Shown piece after piece: positions 1 through 11,177 of a stretch of 64,000 nt of DNA. The first letter of the stretch is position 1. Each line of letters opens with the position of its first letter. The stretch covers positions 1-64,000 of the forward strand of contig NZ_JANQBA010000009.1 in assembly GCF_025490915.1 (NCBI RefSeq), given 5' to 3'. This DNA is from Lacticaseibacillus parakribbianus (GTDB lineage Bacteria; Bacillota; Bacilli; Lactobacillales; Lactobacillaceae). The notes under the pieces were generated by a model. The model saw only the letters and a program-made list of their open reading frames with translations, was not told the DNA's origin and ran no database searches. Both the position numbers and the translations under genes were made by a program.

Positions 1-180
1 TCAGATCAAACGAATCAAAAACACAGCATACGGGTATAAGAACTGGATGAACTTCATCAACCGCATTTTCTTGGAACGCGTCTGGTTCAAACCAAATGGC
101 ACTAATAAAAGAGCACCCAGACCGATTAAGGCCCAGGCACTCTCATAAATCTGTATCAACTCCACTTGACGAAGAGCCAA
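1..180 (-). CDS. possible small hydrophobic protein, unrecognised
   Basis: Reading the minus strand, the frame is open from about position 180 to a TGA at 1-3 and encodes about 59 residues: a hydrophobic stretch containing WALIGLGALLLVPFGL, a basic segment (RSKKMRLMKF) and a second short hydrophobic stretch at the C-terminus. That would suit a tiny membrane protein. There is no clear ribosome binding site; the only starts are TTG or GTG and they sit next to the ptsI terminator. It may therefore be the tail of a longer reading frame or not coding at all. Confidence 0.25.
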   Translation of the reverse strand: MALRQVELIQIYESAWALIGLGALLLVPFGLNQTRSKKMRLMKFIQFLYPYAVFLIRLI

Positions 181-206
181 AAAAAGAGCCCGTCTCCGGG
201 CTCTTA
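178..206 (-). terminator. Rho-independent terminator of ptsHI
   Basis: On the minus strand AAGAGCCCG, a short loop and CGGGCTCTT are followed by a run of T. It lies just past the ptsI stop codon and ends the ptsHI transcript. Confidence 0.85.
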
Positions 207-213
207 CCGCGAC

Positions 214-1935
214 CTACTTGGTGTAGGCCTCGACTAATTTTTTGTTGTCGTCGTTGGAAATGGAATCGTTGATCGCCTTGTCGGCCAACTCCGCCATGTC
301 CGCGGTAGACAGCCGCTTCATCAGGCTGCGAATCTTAAGTACAGAGGTCGCAGACATCGAGTACTCGTCCAGGCCCATCCCCAAGAGGATTGGGACCATG
401 ATCGGGTCACCGGCGGCTTCCCCACACATGCCGGCCCACTTGCCTTCCTTGTGTGCCGCGTCAATGACGTTCTTGATCAGGCGCAGGATGGATGGGTTGT
501 AAGGCTGGTAGAGGTAGGACACGTGCTCGTTCCCGCGGTCAGCGGCCATGGTGTATTGGATCAGGTCGTTGGTGCCGATGGAGAAGAAGTCGACGTGCTT
601 GGCGAATTGGTCAGCCAGGACCGCGGCGGCCGGGATTTCGATCATCATCCCCAGTTGGATGCTATCGGAAACCTTGACGCCGTCGGCCTCCAGCTTGCCC
701 TTTTCTTCGAGGAAAATGGCCTTGGCGGCTTCGAATTCCTGAATCGTGGCGATCATCGGGAACATGATGCGCAGTTCACCAAACGCGGAGGCACGCAGCA
801 AGGCGCGCAACTGGGTGCGGAAGATGTCCTGCTTATCAAGCGAAATCCGAATCGCGCGGTAACCCAGGAATGGGTTTTGCTCCTCTGGCAGCGGCAGGTA
901 CGGCAGGTGCTTGTCCCCACCGATATCCATGGTGCGCACCACAACCGGCTTCGGGCTCATCGTTTCGAGAACCTTCTTGTAGGCCTCGAACTGATCGTCT
1001 TCCGTCGGCAGTTCTGCGGAGTCCATGTACAGGAATTCGGTGCGGTACAAGCCGATCGCCTCGGCGCCGTTGGCCAAGACCCCATCGAGGTCCTTGGGCG
1101 TGCCGATGTTGGCGGCGATGTCGAAGTGCTTGCCATCGGCGGTGACGGACTTGGCGGTTTTGAGCAGCGCCCATTCGGCCTTTTGATCCGCGTAAGCCTT
1201 GGCTTCCTTCTGGGATGCCACGACCTGCGCCTCGCTTGGGTCGATGGTGATGTCGCCGGTCAAGCCGTCAACGGTTAAGAGCTGCCCTTCCTTGACGCTG
1301 GTCGTGATCTCTTGGGTCCCAACAACGGCTGGGATCTCAAGGGAGCGGGCCATAATCGCGGAGTGGGCGGTGCGGCCACCGATGTCGGTGACGAACGCCT
1401 TAACGTACTTCTTGTTGAGCTGCGCCGTGTCGGACGGGGTCAGGTCGTGGGCAACCACGATGACCTCGGAGTCGATCAGCGCCGGGTTCGGCAGCGGCCG
1501 GCCAAGCAAGTGGGCCAAAATGCGGGTGGCCACGTCGCGGATGTCCGCGGCGCGTTCTTGCATGTACGGGTTGTCGACCATCGCCTCGAAGGTGGCGATG
1601 AACATATCGGAAACCGACTTCAGTGCGGTTTCAGCATTGACCTTGTCGTCTTTGATTTTCGATTCGATCGCGCCGGTGAACTCCGGATCTGCCAGAATCA
1701 TCATGTGTGCGTCGAAGACTTGCGCCTCTTCCTCACCCAGTGACTCCGCCGCCTTTTCGCGGATAATCTTCAGCTCGCCGTTGCTTTGGTCCAGTGCGTC
1801 GTGCAAACGGTCGATTTCTTTTTCTGGATCTTCAATTGTAGACTGAGAAAATGACAAATCGGGTTGCACTAACATGTAGGCCTTCGCAGTTGCGATGCCG
1901 TCACTAGCAGCGATCCCTTTGAGTTGCTTTGTCAT
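214..1935 (-). CDS. ptsI: phosphoenolpyruvate-protein phosphotransferase (PTS enzyme I)
   Basis: Cytoplasmic enzyme I of the sugar phosphotransferase system; it takes phosphate from phosphoenolpyruvate on a histidine and passes it to HPr. The 573 residues match the family length. The phosphohistidine domain carries [17 protein letters not shown] with the active His at residue 191, and the C-terminal PEP-binding barrel carries the GMCGEA motif with the conserved cysteine near residue 500. Its ATG overlaps the last base of the HPr stop codon (TAATG), so translation of the two genes is coupled. It is the second gene of a two-gene operon closed by the terminator at 178-206. Confidence 0.97.
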   Translation of the reverse strand: MTKQLKGIAASDGIATAKAYMLVQPDLSFSQSTIEDPEKEIDRLHDALDQSNGELKIIREKAAESLGEEEAQVFDAHMMILADPEFTGAIESKIKDDKVNAETALKSVSDMFIATFEAMVDNPYMQERAADIRDVATRILAHLLGRPLPNPALIDSEVIVVAHDLTPSDTAQLNKKYVKAFVTDIGGRTAHSAIMARSLEIPAVVGTQEITTSVKEGQLLTVDGLTGDITIDPSEAQVVASQKEAKAYADQKAEWALLKTAKSVTADGKHFDIAANIGTPKDLDGVLANGAEAIGLYRTEFLYMDSAELPTEDDQFEAYKKVLETMSPKPVVVRTMDIGGDKHLPYLPLPEEQNPFLGYRAIRISLDKQDIFRTQLRALLRASAFGELRIMFPMIATIQEFEAAKAIFLEEKGKLEADGVKVSDSIQLGMMIEIPAAAVLADQFAKHVDFFSIGTNDLIQYTMAADRGNEHVSYLYQPYNPSILRLIKNVIDAAHKEGKWAGMCGEAAGDPIMVPILLGMGLDEYSMSATSVLKIRSLMKRLSTADMAELADKAINDSISNDDNKKLVEAYTK

Positions 1936-2201
1936 TAGTCAGACAGACCTTCCTTTTTCATCGTTTCTTCGATGGCGTTGATGGCATCGGCTTCGTCGGC
2001 ACCTTCAGCGGAGATGGTCACGTCGGCACCTTGGCCAACGCCCAGGGACATCACGCCCATGATGGACTTCAAGTTGACGCTCTTCCCCTTGTATTCCAAG
2101 TTGATGTCGGAGTTGAACTTGCTTGCGGCCTGAACCAAAAGGGTAGCCGGACGTGCGTGGATCCCTGTTTCTGCAATGACATTAAATTCGCGTTTTTCCA
2201 T
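1935..2201 (-). CDS. ptsH: phosphocarrier protein HPr
   Basis: HPr, 88 residues, relays phosphate from enzyme I to sugar-specific EIIA proteins and, in Firmicutes, acts with CcpA in catabolite repression when phosphorylated on serine. Both regulatory residues are at the canonical places: His15 in GIHARPAT and Ser46 in LKSIMGVMS. The frame continues upstream to 2279, but the start at 2201 is chosen because it has AAGGAG at the right distance and gives the family length. First gene of the ptsHI operon. Confidence 0.97.
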   Translation of the reverse strand: MEKREFNVIAETGIHARPATLLVQAASKFNSDINLEYKGKSVNLKSIMGVMSLGVGQGADVTISAEGADEADAINAIEETMKKEGLSD

Positions 2202-2238
2202 GAGTAATCTGCTCCTTCGCATAAAAAGTCTTTTCCGA

Positions 2239-2267
2239 ATAGAATGGACAATTCTATCTCTTGTAAA
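2239..2267 (-). promoter_or_regulatory. probable ptsHI promoter
   Basis: On the minus strand TTTACA (2262-2267) is followed after 17 bp by TTCTAT (2239-2244), about 40 bp upstream of the HPr start. The -10 hexamer is only a partial match. Confidence 0.5.
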
Positions 2268-2310
2268 CCTTACCATCATTCCGTTTTCACGGCAAGTCTG
2301 AAGTCGCTTT

Positions 2311-2502
2311 TTAATCTCCCGACCCGGATTTGTAACGGTAGACGATGTTACCGCCGCGTTTGGCCTGCCCCACGATCTCGTCGCGGTTGGGATAGTCGGT
2401 CCAAGCGGTCCGAAACGCCCCGAAAGTTTCCGGGGTCACCTCGATTTCGCTGCGCGACCCTGCGCGTAACTCGTCCATCAGCTGCTGGTAGTCCGGTGCC
2501 AT
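2311..2502 (-). CDS. conserved hypothetical protein, 63 aa
   Basis: A 63-residue soluble protein, slightly charged, with no membrane segment and no motif that I can assign. A strong AAAGGAGG lies 8 bp before the ATG, and the GC-rich codon use matches its neighbours, so it is probably real. It stands alone on the minus strand between the ptsH promoter and the divergent clpE control region. A small uncharacterised protein between clpE and ptsH would be in keeping with lactobacilli, but that is from memory and not proved here. Confidence 0.6.
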   Translation of the reverse strand: MAPDYQQLMDELRAGSRSEIEVTPETFGAFRTAWTDYPNRDEIVGQAKRGGNIVYRYKSGSGD

Positions 2503-2625
2503 TCGCCTGCCTCCTTTAAAGCGCCAACCTTTGGAGTTGACGCGCTTTGACGTACAAGATTATGCTAGCATTATGCGAGTGAAACCGCAATCAAAACCGA
2601 TAAGAAAAGGGTTTCGTCAAATTTT

Positions 2626-2652
2626 TTAGCACTCTCGCATCCAGAGTGCTTG
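2626..2652 (+). promoter_or_regulatory. CIRCE operator (HrcA site) of clpE
   Basis: TTAGCACTC, 9 bp, GAGTGCTTG: seven of nine pairs of the CIRCE inverted repeat, with the canonical 9-bp spacer. It abuts and overlaps the -35 hexamer of the clpE promoter, so HrcA bound here would block RNA polymerase. Confidence 0.85.
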
Positions 2653-2677
2653 CAAATTTAACCCGCTGTTGTATACT
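2650..2677 (+). promoter_or_regulatory. clpE promoter
   Basis: TTGCAA at 2650-2655 and TATACT at 2672-2677 with a 16-bp spacer, sigma-A type. It lies between the CIRCE element and the CtsR box. Confidence 0.8.
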
Positions 2678-2684
2678 AGTCCTT

Positions 2685-2701
2685 GGTCAAGAAAGGTCAA
2701 A
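2685..2701 (+). promoter_or_regulatory. CtsR operator of clpE
   Basis: Direct heptads GGTCAAG-AAA-GGTCAAA, matching the CtsR consensus (A/G)GTCAAA-NAN-(A/G)GTCAAA in all but one base. Located just downstream of the -10 hexamer, the usual place for CtsR repression. Confidence 0.88.
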
Positions 2702-2750
2702 GCTTTTTTTGACAAGGGGGTCTCCCCCACAAAGAAAGGTCGTGATCGCG

Positions 2751-4946
<2,196 letters not shown>

Positions 4947-4954
4947 CGCCACGC

Positions 4955-4994
4955 AAAAGCCGACAACCGTCATCAGACGGCTGCCGGCTTTTTT
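4955..4994 (+). terminator. Rho-independent terminator of clpE
   Basis: AAAGCCG.. stem closed by CGGCTTTTTT, directly after the clpE stop codon. Confidence 0.85.
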
Positions 4995-5074
4995 GGCGTT
5001 CAGACGTATTCGACCAACGACTACCGGCCGCTGCGCCAAGTCCCGCTAACCCGCTCGCGTTGCCGAGCGGTCTG

Positions 5075-5932
5075 TCACCTGCTGCCGTGACGGGCGACTC
5101 GGTGTGACCGCCGCCCCACCCAGGCGCTGGCGCCGAGGTAGGCGATCAACAGCGTCCACAAAACAGCGACCAACCACCCCGCCTGCCCAGACGTCATGGC
5201 CGCACCGCGGTTCTGGTTGAACTGCCGCACCAGCGCGTTGATGGCAAACATCACCAGCAACAGCATCTCGGGCGCAAGCACCCCCAGCATGTGATGGCGA
5301 ACGGCCACCCACCCGAGCCATCCCAGCGCCACCGCGCAGCTGCCGGCAATCAGCACCAGGTTCCAAGGCGCCGGGACGGCCACCGCTGGCCCCGGCTGCC
5401 ACACGATCAGGGCCACGACCACAGCGAGCCAGCCGCCGCCAAGCGCCGCCAGCGAGGCGCCCGTTTCCCACCAGCCGTGGCCCGGCGTGAAGGCGACGGC
5501 CGCGGCCCAACGCGCAAGCAGGGCGACGACGGCCACCGTGATGGCGATCATCCCGCCGGCCGCCCCCAGGTGCAGCGCGAGCACCGACTGGCGGCCGGCG
5601 GCCCCCAGCAGCATCATCAGCCACCCCAGCCCGGTAACCACCGCCCCACCGCGTAACCAAAACCGCCAGGGCCGCAGCGGTAGCTCGCGCAGAATTGCCT
5701 TGGTCATCCCCTGTGGATCCTGGCCGAAGTAGGCTTCGGCCGACTCGCCGGCGGCCTCAGCGGACTGCAGGTCCTGCGCCAGCGCCAGCAGCTGGGCCAC
5801 CACCGCGGCCCGGTCGCGGGTCCACCCCAGCGCCTGCATGGCCAGCCGCACCCGGCTGAACCACACGCGGTCGCTTGGGTGCAGCGTGTTTTGCAGCGCA
5901 TCGAGTTGCGCTTCGTCATCTCGTCTTGTCAT
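5075..5932 (-). CDS. PadR-associated membrane protein (HAAS/DUF1129-like)
   Basis: About 285 residues. The first 90 form a soluble helical region with an AEAYFGQDPQGMTKAILREL segment, typical of the small domain found next to PadR regulators. The remainder holds six or seven hydrophobic segments, so the protein sits in the membrane. The start codon lies 17 bp inside the end of the upstream padR gene, so the two are translated as a pair. Such PadR/membrane pairs often sense envelope stress or antimicrobials; the actual stimulus is unknown. No catalytic motif is visible. Confidence 0.6.
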   Translation of the reverse strand: MTRRDDEAQLDALQNTLHPSDRVWFSRVRLAMQALGWTRDRAAVVAQLLALAQDLQSAEAAGESAEAYFGQDPQGMTKAILRELPLRPWRFWLRGGAVVTGLGWLMMLLGAAGRQSVLALHLGAAGGMIAITVAVVALLARWAAAVAFTPGHGWWETGASLAALGGGWLAVVVALIVWQPGPAVAVPAPWNLVLIAGSCAVALGWLGWVAVRHHMLGVLAPEMLLLVMFAINALVRQFNQNRGAAMTSGQAGWLVAVLWTLLIAYLGASAWVGRRSHRVARHGSR

Positions 5933-6263
5933 CTTGCCCCTCCTTGGTGTCGGCCATCACCCGGGCCACCTGGGCCCCAAAGCTGGCCCAATCCGCCTGA
6001 AAAGCCGCCAGCGTCTTTGCGCCTTGCGTCGTCAGCGTGAAGTACTTGCGCATCGGGCCGTCCGGTGAGGCCTGCTGAACCCCACGCAAGTCACCGCTGG
6101 CCTCGAGCTTAGCCAACATGGGGTACAGCGTTCCGCCGACAATCGAGGTGAACCCATAGTCGTGCAGCGCCTGCATCAGCTCGTAACCGTAAGTCGCTCG
6201 CCTGGCGATAATGGCCAACACACAGCCTTCTAAAACCCCACGCAGCAGTTGTGTCTGTTTCAT
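5916..6263 (-). CDS. PadR-family transcriptional regulator
   Basis: 115 residues, with the PadR winged helix: a helical start (LRGVLEGCVLAIIA), the signature YGYELMQAL, then GGTLYPMLAKLEASG for the recognition helix and wing, and a C-terminal dimerisation helix. AGGAGG precedes the ATG. It is the first gene of a two-gene operon and very likely autoregulated, because two perfect 15-bp palindromes flank its promoter. Confidence 0.92.
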   Translation of the reverse strand: MKQTQLLRGVLEGCVLAIIARRATYGYELMQALHDYGFTSIVGGTLYPMLAKLEASGDLRGVQQASPDGPMRKYFTLTTQGAKTLAAFQADWASFGAQVARVMADTKEGQDDKTR

Positions 6264-6276
6264 GTTGCCTCCTAGT

Positions 6277-6328
6277 TAGTCAGCCTGACTAGTGCAGCAT
6301 ACGCCCGTCCCGCTAGTTTGTCAAACTA
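6277..6328 (-). promoter_or_regulatory. padR promoter with two palindromic operators
   Basis: On the minus strand TTGACA (6319-6324), 17 bp, TATGCT (6296-6301). TAGTTTG-T-CAAACTA (6314-6328) covers the -35 and TAGTCAG-C-CTGACTA (6277-6291) lies just downstream of the -10. Both are perfect, both share the outer TAGT...ACTA, and their centres are 37 bp apart. Confidence 0.75.
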
Positions 6329-6437
6329 AATAGTGGTTGGCTTACGGCCACCTGCCAGGAACCGATGCGACGCCCTTGTCGCGGGCTCTAAGACGTGCGA
6401 CAATCGAAATGGAAGCCAATTCAAAGGGGTGTTCATC

Positions 6438-7013
6438 ATGACCAAATCCGAGAAAGAAAAGTCCTTTGCCGGTGAGCTGTACCAGCCCAACGACGCCGCA
6501 CTGACGGCCGAACGCGCGGAGACGACCCGCCGGTTGTACGATTACAACCACCTCCACCCGCTGCAAAAGGCCGAACGCACCGCGGCCTTGCGTGGGCTTT
6601 TGGGCCACGTCGGCGCCAATTGCGTGATCGAGCAGCCGCTGTTCACCACCTATGGCACCAACACCGTGGTCGGCGACAACTTCTTCATGAACGTGAACGG
6701 CCGGCTGATGGACAGCGGCAAGATCACCATCGGCGACAACGTGTTCATCGCCCCGGACGTCGCCTTGATCACCGAGACCCACTCGCAAAACGTACCGGAA
6801 CGCATCCAGGGGCTGGAGTACACCCACCCGATCACCATCGAAGACAACGTGTGGCTTTGCACCGGCGTCAAGGTGCTGCCCGGCGTCACCATCGGCCGCA
6901 ACACGGTGATCGGCGCCGGCAGCGTGGTCACCAAGGACGTCCCGGCCAACGTGATGGCCGCTGGCGTCCCCTGCAAGGTGATCCGCGCAGTTGCCCCAGA
7001 GGACCGCGCCTGA
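6438..7013 (+). CDS. maltose/galactoside O-acetyltransferase family protein
   Basis: 191 residues. An N-terminal Mac-type cap helix region (around residues 5-55, with ELYQPND and TTRRLYDYNH) is followed by left-handed beta-helix hexapeptide repeats such as ITIGDNV, ITIEDNV and VTIGRNTVIGAGSVVTKDVP. The presumed catalytic His is in TETHSQN. These enzymes transfer acetyl from acetyl-CoA to sugars; which sugar cannot be read from sequence. The ATG at 6438 is preferred over upstream in-frame codons because AAAGGGG precedes it and the cap domain begins there. A single gene with no obvious operon partner. Confidence 0.9.
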   Translation: MTKSEKEKSFAGELYQPNDAALTAERAETTRRLYDYNHLHPLQKAERTAALRGLLGHVGANCVIEQPLFTTYGTNTVVGDNFFMNVNGRLMDSGKITIGDNVFIAPDVALITETHSQNVPERIQGLEYTHPITIEDNVWLCTGVKVLPGVTIGRNTVIGAGSVVTKDVPANVMAAGVPCKVIRAVAPEDRA

Positions 7014-7158
7014 GCCGCCAAAATAACGCCGCCGAGCGGCGCAACCCAGCGTCCCGCCACCAACCGCGACAGAAACTGTCCGGCTGGCGCCGCAGATGTA
7101 GTATTTCGCGGCGAAGTCTTTTATAATGAAAGTAGATAAAAGAACGGGGGTACACGAT

Positions 7159-7440
7159 ATGCGTTTGATCGACATCACCAACAGTTACCCGCACTTAGTC
7201 ACCCAACAGCTTGCCCACACCGATGCGACCTACATTAAGGTCTACTCGCTGGGCAACGTGACGGTCATTTTCACCAAGGCCCCCACGCATGACGAGCTGC
7301 TGTTCACAAGCGACACCCGCAACATCAAGGACGCCGAGATTGCCTTTGCGCTTGAGAAGCTTTGCGGCGTCGCGTTCAACGACGCCACGGTGATTCGCGG
7401 CGATAAGCTGGCCGAAGTCACGCTGCGGCCGAAGCACTAA
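7159..7440 (+). CDS. DUF1827-like small protein
   Basis: 93 residues beginning MRLIDITNSYPHLVTQQL, with the stretch APTHDELLFTSDTRNIKDAEI. This resembles the DUF1827 family of lactic acid bacteria as I remember it; the function is unknown. An ATG at 7126 is in frame but overlaps a TATAAT -10 hexamer (7122-7127), so it cannot be translated from that promoter. The ATG at 7159 has GGGGG 9 bp upstream. No membrane segment or signal peptide. Confidence 0.72.
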   Translation: MRLIDITNSYPHLVTQQLAHTDATYIKVYSLGNVTVIFTKAPTHDELLFTSDTRNIKDAEIAFALEKLCGVAFNDATVIRGDKLAEVTLRPKH

Positions 7441-7485
7441 CGACGTCGGCTGCGGCCGGCGTTGTTTGTTCTCAAGGAGGGTAGC

Positions 7486-8529
7486 ATGGGATTATTCGCC
7501 AAGTTACGGGCCTGGCTGCGCCCGACGCCGGTTTTGGCCCCGACGCAAAAGCCCAAACTGCCACGGCGGCAACCGACCGCACCCGCGCCGGCGGCCCCAG
7601 TGACGCCACGACCGACGGTGCCGGCGGTGACCGGCCCCACCGCGGCGCGGGTGCGGCTGACCGTGCGGTTTGAAGATCGCGAGGGACGCACGCTTGCGCC
7701 GCAGCAGGTGCTGTACGGCGCCATCGGCCAGCCCGTCGCTATCGACGTACCGCTGATTCCAGGCTTCGTGCTGACTGGCATCGACGGCTTCACCGCCCAG
7801 TTTCCCGCCGCGCCGCATGTCATCTGCTACCGCTACCTGCCCCGCGTCGCGGCCCCGGTGGTGGTCTACCACCGAGACGAGGGCGGTCGGCTTTTGGCCA
7901 ACCCAGAGATCCTGATCGGCAAGCTGAACGCGGCCTTCACCACTCAGGCCCTAGCCGAGCTCGCGGCCCACGCCGCTGTCCAGACCCAAACCGGCCACTT
8001 CACCGAAACCAGCCAGCAGGTGACCTTCACCTACGACCTCGCCCGGCTGACGCCCGGCACCCCGCCGGCCGCGGCCTTCATCGAGCTGCTCACGGCCAAG
8101 GCCACCTTCGCCCAACCCGACTTCAACCAGCCGCTGGCCACGAAGCTGCCGGCCCACACCTTCTGGCGCGTGTTCGCGATGGCCAGAGAAAGCAGCGGCC
8201 AGGTGTGGCTCAACATCGGAGGCGCCCAGTGGCTGACCGCCGCAGACACCAGGCCGCAAAGCGCCGACCCCTACCGCCTGGCTCAGGCCCCCGTACCGCA
8301 ACCCGACGCGCAGTTCGCCTACACCGAAACGGCCCTGCGCCAAGGCGTGACCATCACCTGCGGCCCCCATGGAATCACCCAGTGGCTGGCGCCGTACGGT
8401 GACGTCGCGCCGCTGCGACTGGCGAACGGCGACCGGGTGATGGCCGTTGCCAGCGTGACTGCAGCCAACGGCAGCCGCTGGCTGCGCCTGCAAGGCGACC
8501 TGTTCATCCAGGCGCGTTACGCCGACTGA
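7486..8529 (+). CDS. MucBP-like repeat protein without export signal
   Basis: 347 residues. After a basic start (MGLFAKLRAWLRP) and a Pro/Ala/Thr-rich linker to about residue 50, two domains of about 70 residues resemble MucBP repeats (VRLTVRFEDREGRTL; then VVVYHRDEGGRLL), each ending in a YRYL/FTYDL strand. The last 120 residues form a beta-rich domain with SGQVWLNIGGAQWL and a second copy-like element ending in WLRLQGDLFI, similar to SH3-type surface domains. Unlike mucin-binding proteins it has no signal peptide and no LPxTG anchor. AAGGAGG before the ATG fixes the start. Function unknown. Confidence 0.65.
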   Translation: MGLFAKLRAWLRPTPVLAPTQKPKLPRRQPTAPAPAAPVTPRPTVPAVTGPTAARVRLTVRFEDREGRTLAPQQVLYGAIGQPVAIDVPLIPGFVLTGIDGFTAQFPAAPHVICYRYLPRVAAPVVVYHRDEGGRLLANPEILIGKLNAAFTTQALAELAAHAAVQTQTGHFTETSQQVTFTYDLARLTPGTPPAAAFIELLTAKATFAQPDFNQPLATKLPAHTFWRVFAMARESSGQVWLNIGGAQWLTAADTRPQSADPYRLAQAPVPQPDAQFAYTETALRQGVTITCGPHGITQWLAPYGDVAPLRLANGDRVMAVASVTAANGSRWLRLQGDLFIQARYAD

Positions 8530-8542
8530 GCGCCCAGACGGC

Positions 8543-8581
8543 AAAAAAGCACTTCCCAATTGTTGCGGGAAGTGCTTTTTT
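8543..8581. terminator. bidirectional terminator
   Basis: AAAAAAGCACTTCCC and GGGAAGTGCTTTTTT around a 9-base loop. It serves the gene on the left (+) and the prfC-sseB pair on the right (-). Confidence 0.88.
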
Positions 8582-8592
8582 GGCCAGCTTGC

Positions 8593-9423
8593 TTAAGCCT
8601 GGTAAGCTGGGGTCGACCCCTGCACCAGCGGCGTGGAATCCTTGTCCAACGGCGCCGCGGTCATGCCGAGCTTGGCGTCTTCGCCCAACACGCCGACCGC
8701 CGCCGCGTTCAGCGCATCGATCAGCGCCTGGGTGGCGGCCTCGTCTTGGTCCGGCGCGTCGATGATCAGCAACAGGTGGGACTGATCGGCGAAGTCCAGC
8801 TGCCGCAGCCAGGCGCGTTTGATCTCGGCGTGTTCCGCCAGCTCGGTTTCAACCGCCAGCCACAGCCCGGCAGGTACCGTGCTGGGCTCGGATACGGCCA
8901 CCTGGGTCTGATCCGGGTGCTCCTGCCGCGCGTCGGCCTGCTTACCTAAATCGGCCAGCGCCTCGCGGTCGAAGTTGATGTTGTCCTCGAAGGGATTGAT
9001 CACCATGCCGGCCACGTCCTCGTTGTCCGTGATCAGCTTGGCGATGTCCAAGAAGCCGACCGGAATCACCGCCGACTTCTTGACGTTGTCGGCCAGGCCG
9101 TTGTCGTTCCAGTTGTCGTACAGCTGGTTGACGGACAGCCAGTCGGTGAACAGCGGCTGGATTTTCTCGTCCTTGGTGGTGGTCAGAAGCGGGAACTCGA
9201 GCTCCGCGTCGGCCGGCACGGTGGTGTCGCCGTTAGCTGCGATCTCAAGCGGGGCCTCGGACATCACCACCATCAGCAGCGTGGACCGCTCGATCAGCTC
9301 CTCCAAGAAGGCGCTCATGTTGTCTTCGGTGTTGTCGAGCGAAAACGAGCGCCACTTGGCGAGCAGGTCGTCGTTGGTGATTGCATGCACGGAGCGGGTG
9401 TTGTCGTCGTTAGATTCTGTCAT
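8593..9423 (-). CDS. SseB-family protein
   Basis: 276 residues with the two-part SseB layout. The N-terminal domain contains STLLMVVMSEAP, FPLLTTTKDEKIQPLFTDW and the signature MVINPFEDNINFDREAL. After an acidic linker the C-terminal domain includes AWLRQLDFADQSHLLLIIDA. The family is named from enhanced serine sensitivity in E. coli but its biochemical role is not known. It lies 19 bp behind prfC and shares its terminator, so the two are almost certainly co-transcribed. Confidence 0.8.
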   Translation of the reverse strand: MTESNDDNTRSVHAITNDDLLAKWRSFSLDNTEDNMSAFLEELIERSTLLMVVMSEAPLEIAANGDTTVPADAELEFPLLTTTKDEKIQPLFTDWLSVNQLYDNWNDNGLADNVKKSAVIPVGFLDIAKLITDNEDVAGMVINPFEDNINFDREALADLGKQADARQEHPDQTQVAVSEPSTVPAGLWLAVETELAEHAEIKRAWLRQLDFADQSHLLLIIDAPDQDEAATQALIDALNAAAVGVLGEDAKLGMTAAPLDKDSTPLVQGSTPAYQA

Positions 9424-9442
9424 GAGGAACTTCCTTTCTGCA

Positions 9443-11017
9443 TTACAGCTTGGCGGTTAGCGTGACATCGGGGTACTTATCGGCGAACCAGCGCAGGGCG
9501 TACTGATTCTCGAACAAAAACAGCGGCGCGTCATGAACGTCTTTGACCAGCAGGTTGCGCGAGCTGGACATCCGCTCGTCCAGCTGGGTGGGGTCGATCC
9601 ACCGGGCCACCCGGCTGCCGATCGGGGTCATCACGACCTCGGAGTTGTACTCGTTTTGCATCCGGAACTTAAACACTTCAAACTGCAGCTGACCGACCGC
9701 CCCGAGGATGTACTCACCGGTCGCATAGGTCTTGTAAAGCTGAACCGCGCCTTCTTGCACCAGCTGCTGCATCCCCTTGTGGAAGGACTTTTGTTTCATC
9801 ACGTTCTTGGCGGTCACGCGCATGAACAGCTCCGGGGTGAACTGCGGCAGCGCCTCGTACTCGACCGGTTGCTTGCCGGCGTAGATCGTGTCGCCGATCT
9901 GGAAGTTGCCGGTGTCGTACAGCCCGACGATGTCGCCGGCCACCGCCGTTGACACCTGCTCACGGGCATCCGACATGAACTCCGTCGCGTTGTTCAGCCG
10001 CAGCGGCTTGCCCGTGCGTTGCAGCGTCACGTCCATGCCGCGGTCGAACTCGCCGGCACCGATGCGGACAAAGGCGATGCGGTCGCGATGGTTGGGGTTC
10101 ATGTTAGCCTGAATCTTGAACACGAAGCCGGAAAAGTCCGGCGCGGTCGGCGCAAGCGTCCGGCCGTCTTGCAGGACGTGCTCGCCCGGCTCCGGCGCCA
10201 TTTCGACGAAGTGGTTCAAGAAGGTTGCGACCCCGAAGTTCGTCAGCGCGGAGCCGAAGAACACCGGCGTCTGGTCCCCCTTCATGACCTTTTTGAGGTC
10301 GAACTGGTTGCCTGCGTCATTGAGCAGCTCGATGTCGCTCAGCGTGTCTTGGTAGATTGATTCGTTGACCAAGGGTTCGCTTGGCGCCAACTTGCCGTCG
10401 GTCAGCGGCAGGTAGCGCTCGCCGGCCTCGTTCTCGCGGTACAGCTCGATGCGCGAGTCGACCCGGTCGTACAGGCCGACCAGCCCCTTGCCCATGCCGA
10501 TCGGCCAGTTCATCGCGTAGCCCTCAATGCCCAAAAGCTCCTCGAGTTCGGCAATCAGGTCCAGTGGTTCGCGCCCGTCGCGGTCCAGCTTGTTCATGAA
10601 GGTGAAAATCGGAATGCCGCGCTTTTTGACGACCTTGAACAGCTTTTTGGTCTGCGCCTCGATCCCCTTGGCGGAGTCGATCACCATGACCGCCGCGTCG
10701 ACGGCCATCAGGGTGCGGTAGGTGTCTTCCGAGAAATCCTCGTGCCCTGGGGTGTCCAAGATGTTGATGCGCTTGCCGTGGAAGCCGAACTGCATGACGG
10801 AGCTGGTGACGGAGATGCCGCGCTGCTTTTCAATCGCCATCCAGTCGGACTTGGCGAAGTGGCCGGTTTTTTTGGCCTTGACCGTGCCGGCCTCGCGGAT
10901 GACGCCACCGAACAGCAGCAGCTGCTCGGTGATTGTGGTTTTCCCGGCATCCGGGTGCGAGATGATCGCGAAGGTGCGTCGCTTGGCGACGGCGTCTTTT
11001 AATTCCTGTGGTTTCAT
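9443..11017 (-). CDS. prfC: peptide chain release factor 3
   Basis: RF3 is a GTPase that recycles RF1 and RF2 from the ribosome after termination. The 524 residues match the family. Visible GTPase motifs: SHPDAGKTT (P loop) near residue 20, GISVTSSV (switch I), [12 protein letters not shown] (G3) and NKLD (G4). The region after about 290 fits the elongation-factor-type domains II and III. AAAGGAAG precedes the ATG. First gene of a two-gene unit with the SseB-like protein. Confidence 0.97.
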   Translation of the reverse strand: MKPQELKDAVAKRRTFAIISHPDAGKTTITEQLLLFGGVIREAGTVKAKKTGHFAKSDWMAIEKQRGISVTSSVMQFGFHGKRINILDTPGHEDFSEDTYRTLMAVDAAVMVIDSAKGIEAQTKKLFKVVKKRGIPIFTFMNKLDRDGREPLDLIAELEELLGIEGYAMNWPIGMGKGLVGLYDRVDSRIELYRENEAGERYLPLTDGKLAPSEPLVNESIYQDTLSDIELLNDAGNQFDLKKVMKGDQTPVFFGSALTNFGVATFLNHFVEMAPEPGEHVLQDGRTLAPTAPDFSGFVFKIQANMNPNHRDRIAFVRIGAGEFDRGMDVTLQRTGKPLRLNNATEFMSDAREQVSTAVAGDIVGLYDTGNFQIGDTIYAGKQPVEYEALPQFTPELFMRVTAKNVMKQKSFHKGMQQLVQEGAVQLYKTYATGEYILGAVGQLQFEVFKFRMQNEYNSEVVMTPIGSRVARWIDPTQLDERMSSSRNLLVKDVHDAPLFLFENQYALRWFADKYPDVTLTAKL

Positions 11018-11085
11018 TGGTACTTCCTTTCGTGGGTCCAGTCGTCGTTTACCGCTGCTGCTTTACATCCGCTTGCCTCCATGCC

Positions 11086-11112
11086 GAAAAAAAGCCCTGC
11101 GACGGCAGGGTC
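11086..11112 (-). terminator. terminator of the CBS-domain protein gene
   Basis: On the minus strand ACCCTGC-CGTC-GCAGGGC followed by seven T, about 70 bp past the end of the gene at 11178. Confidence 0.8.
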
Positions 11113-11177
11113 TTGTCTAGTACTCAATTATAATGAAAGAGCGGCTGCGTGTATAGAGGGCTGGCCAAACTTGCCGC

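Noticed and set aside
11098-11135. TATAAT on both strands near 11130 as a promoter of prfC
   Set aside because: The -35 match is poor and the terminator at 11086-11112 would lie between it and prfC; no second structure supports attenuation.
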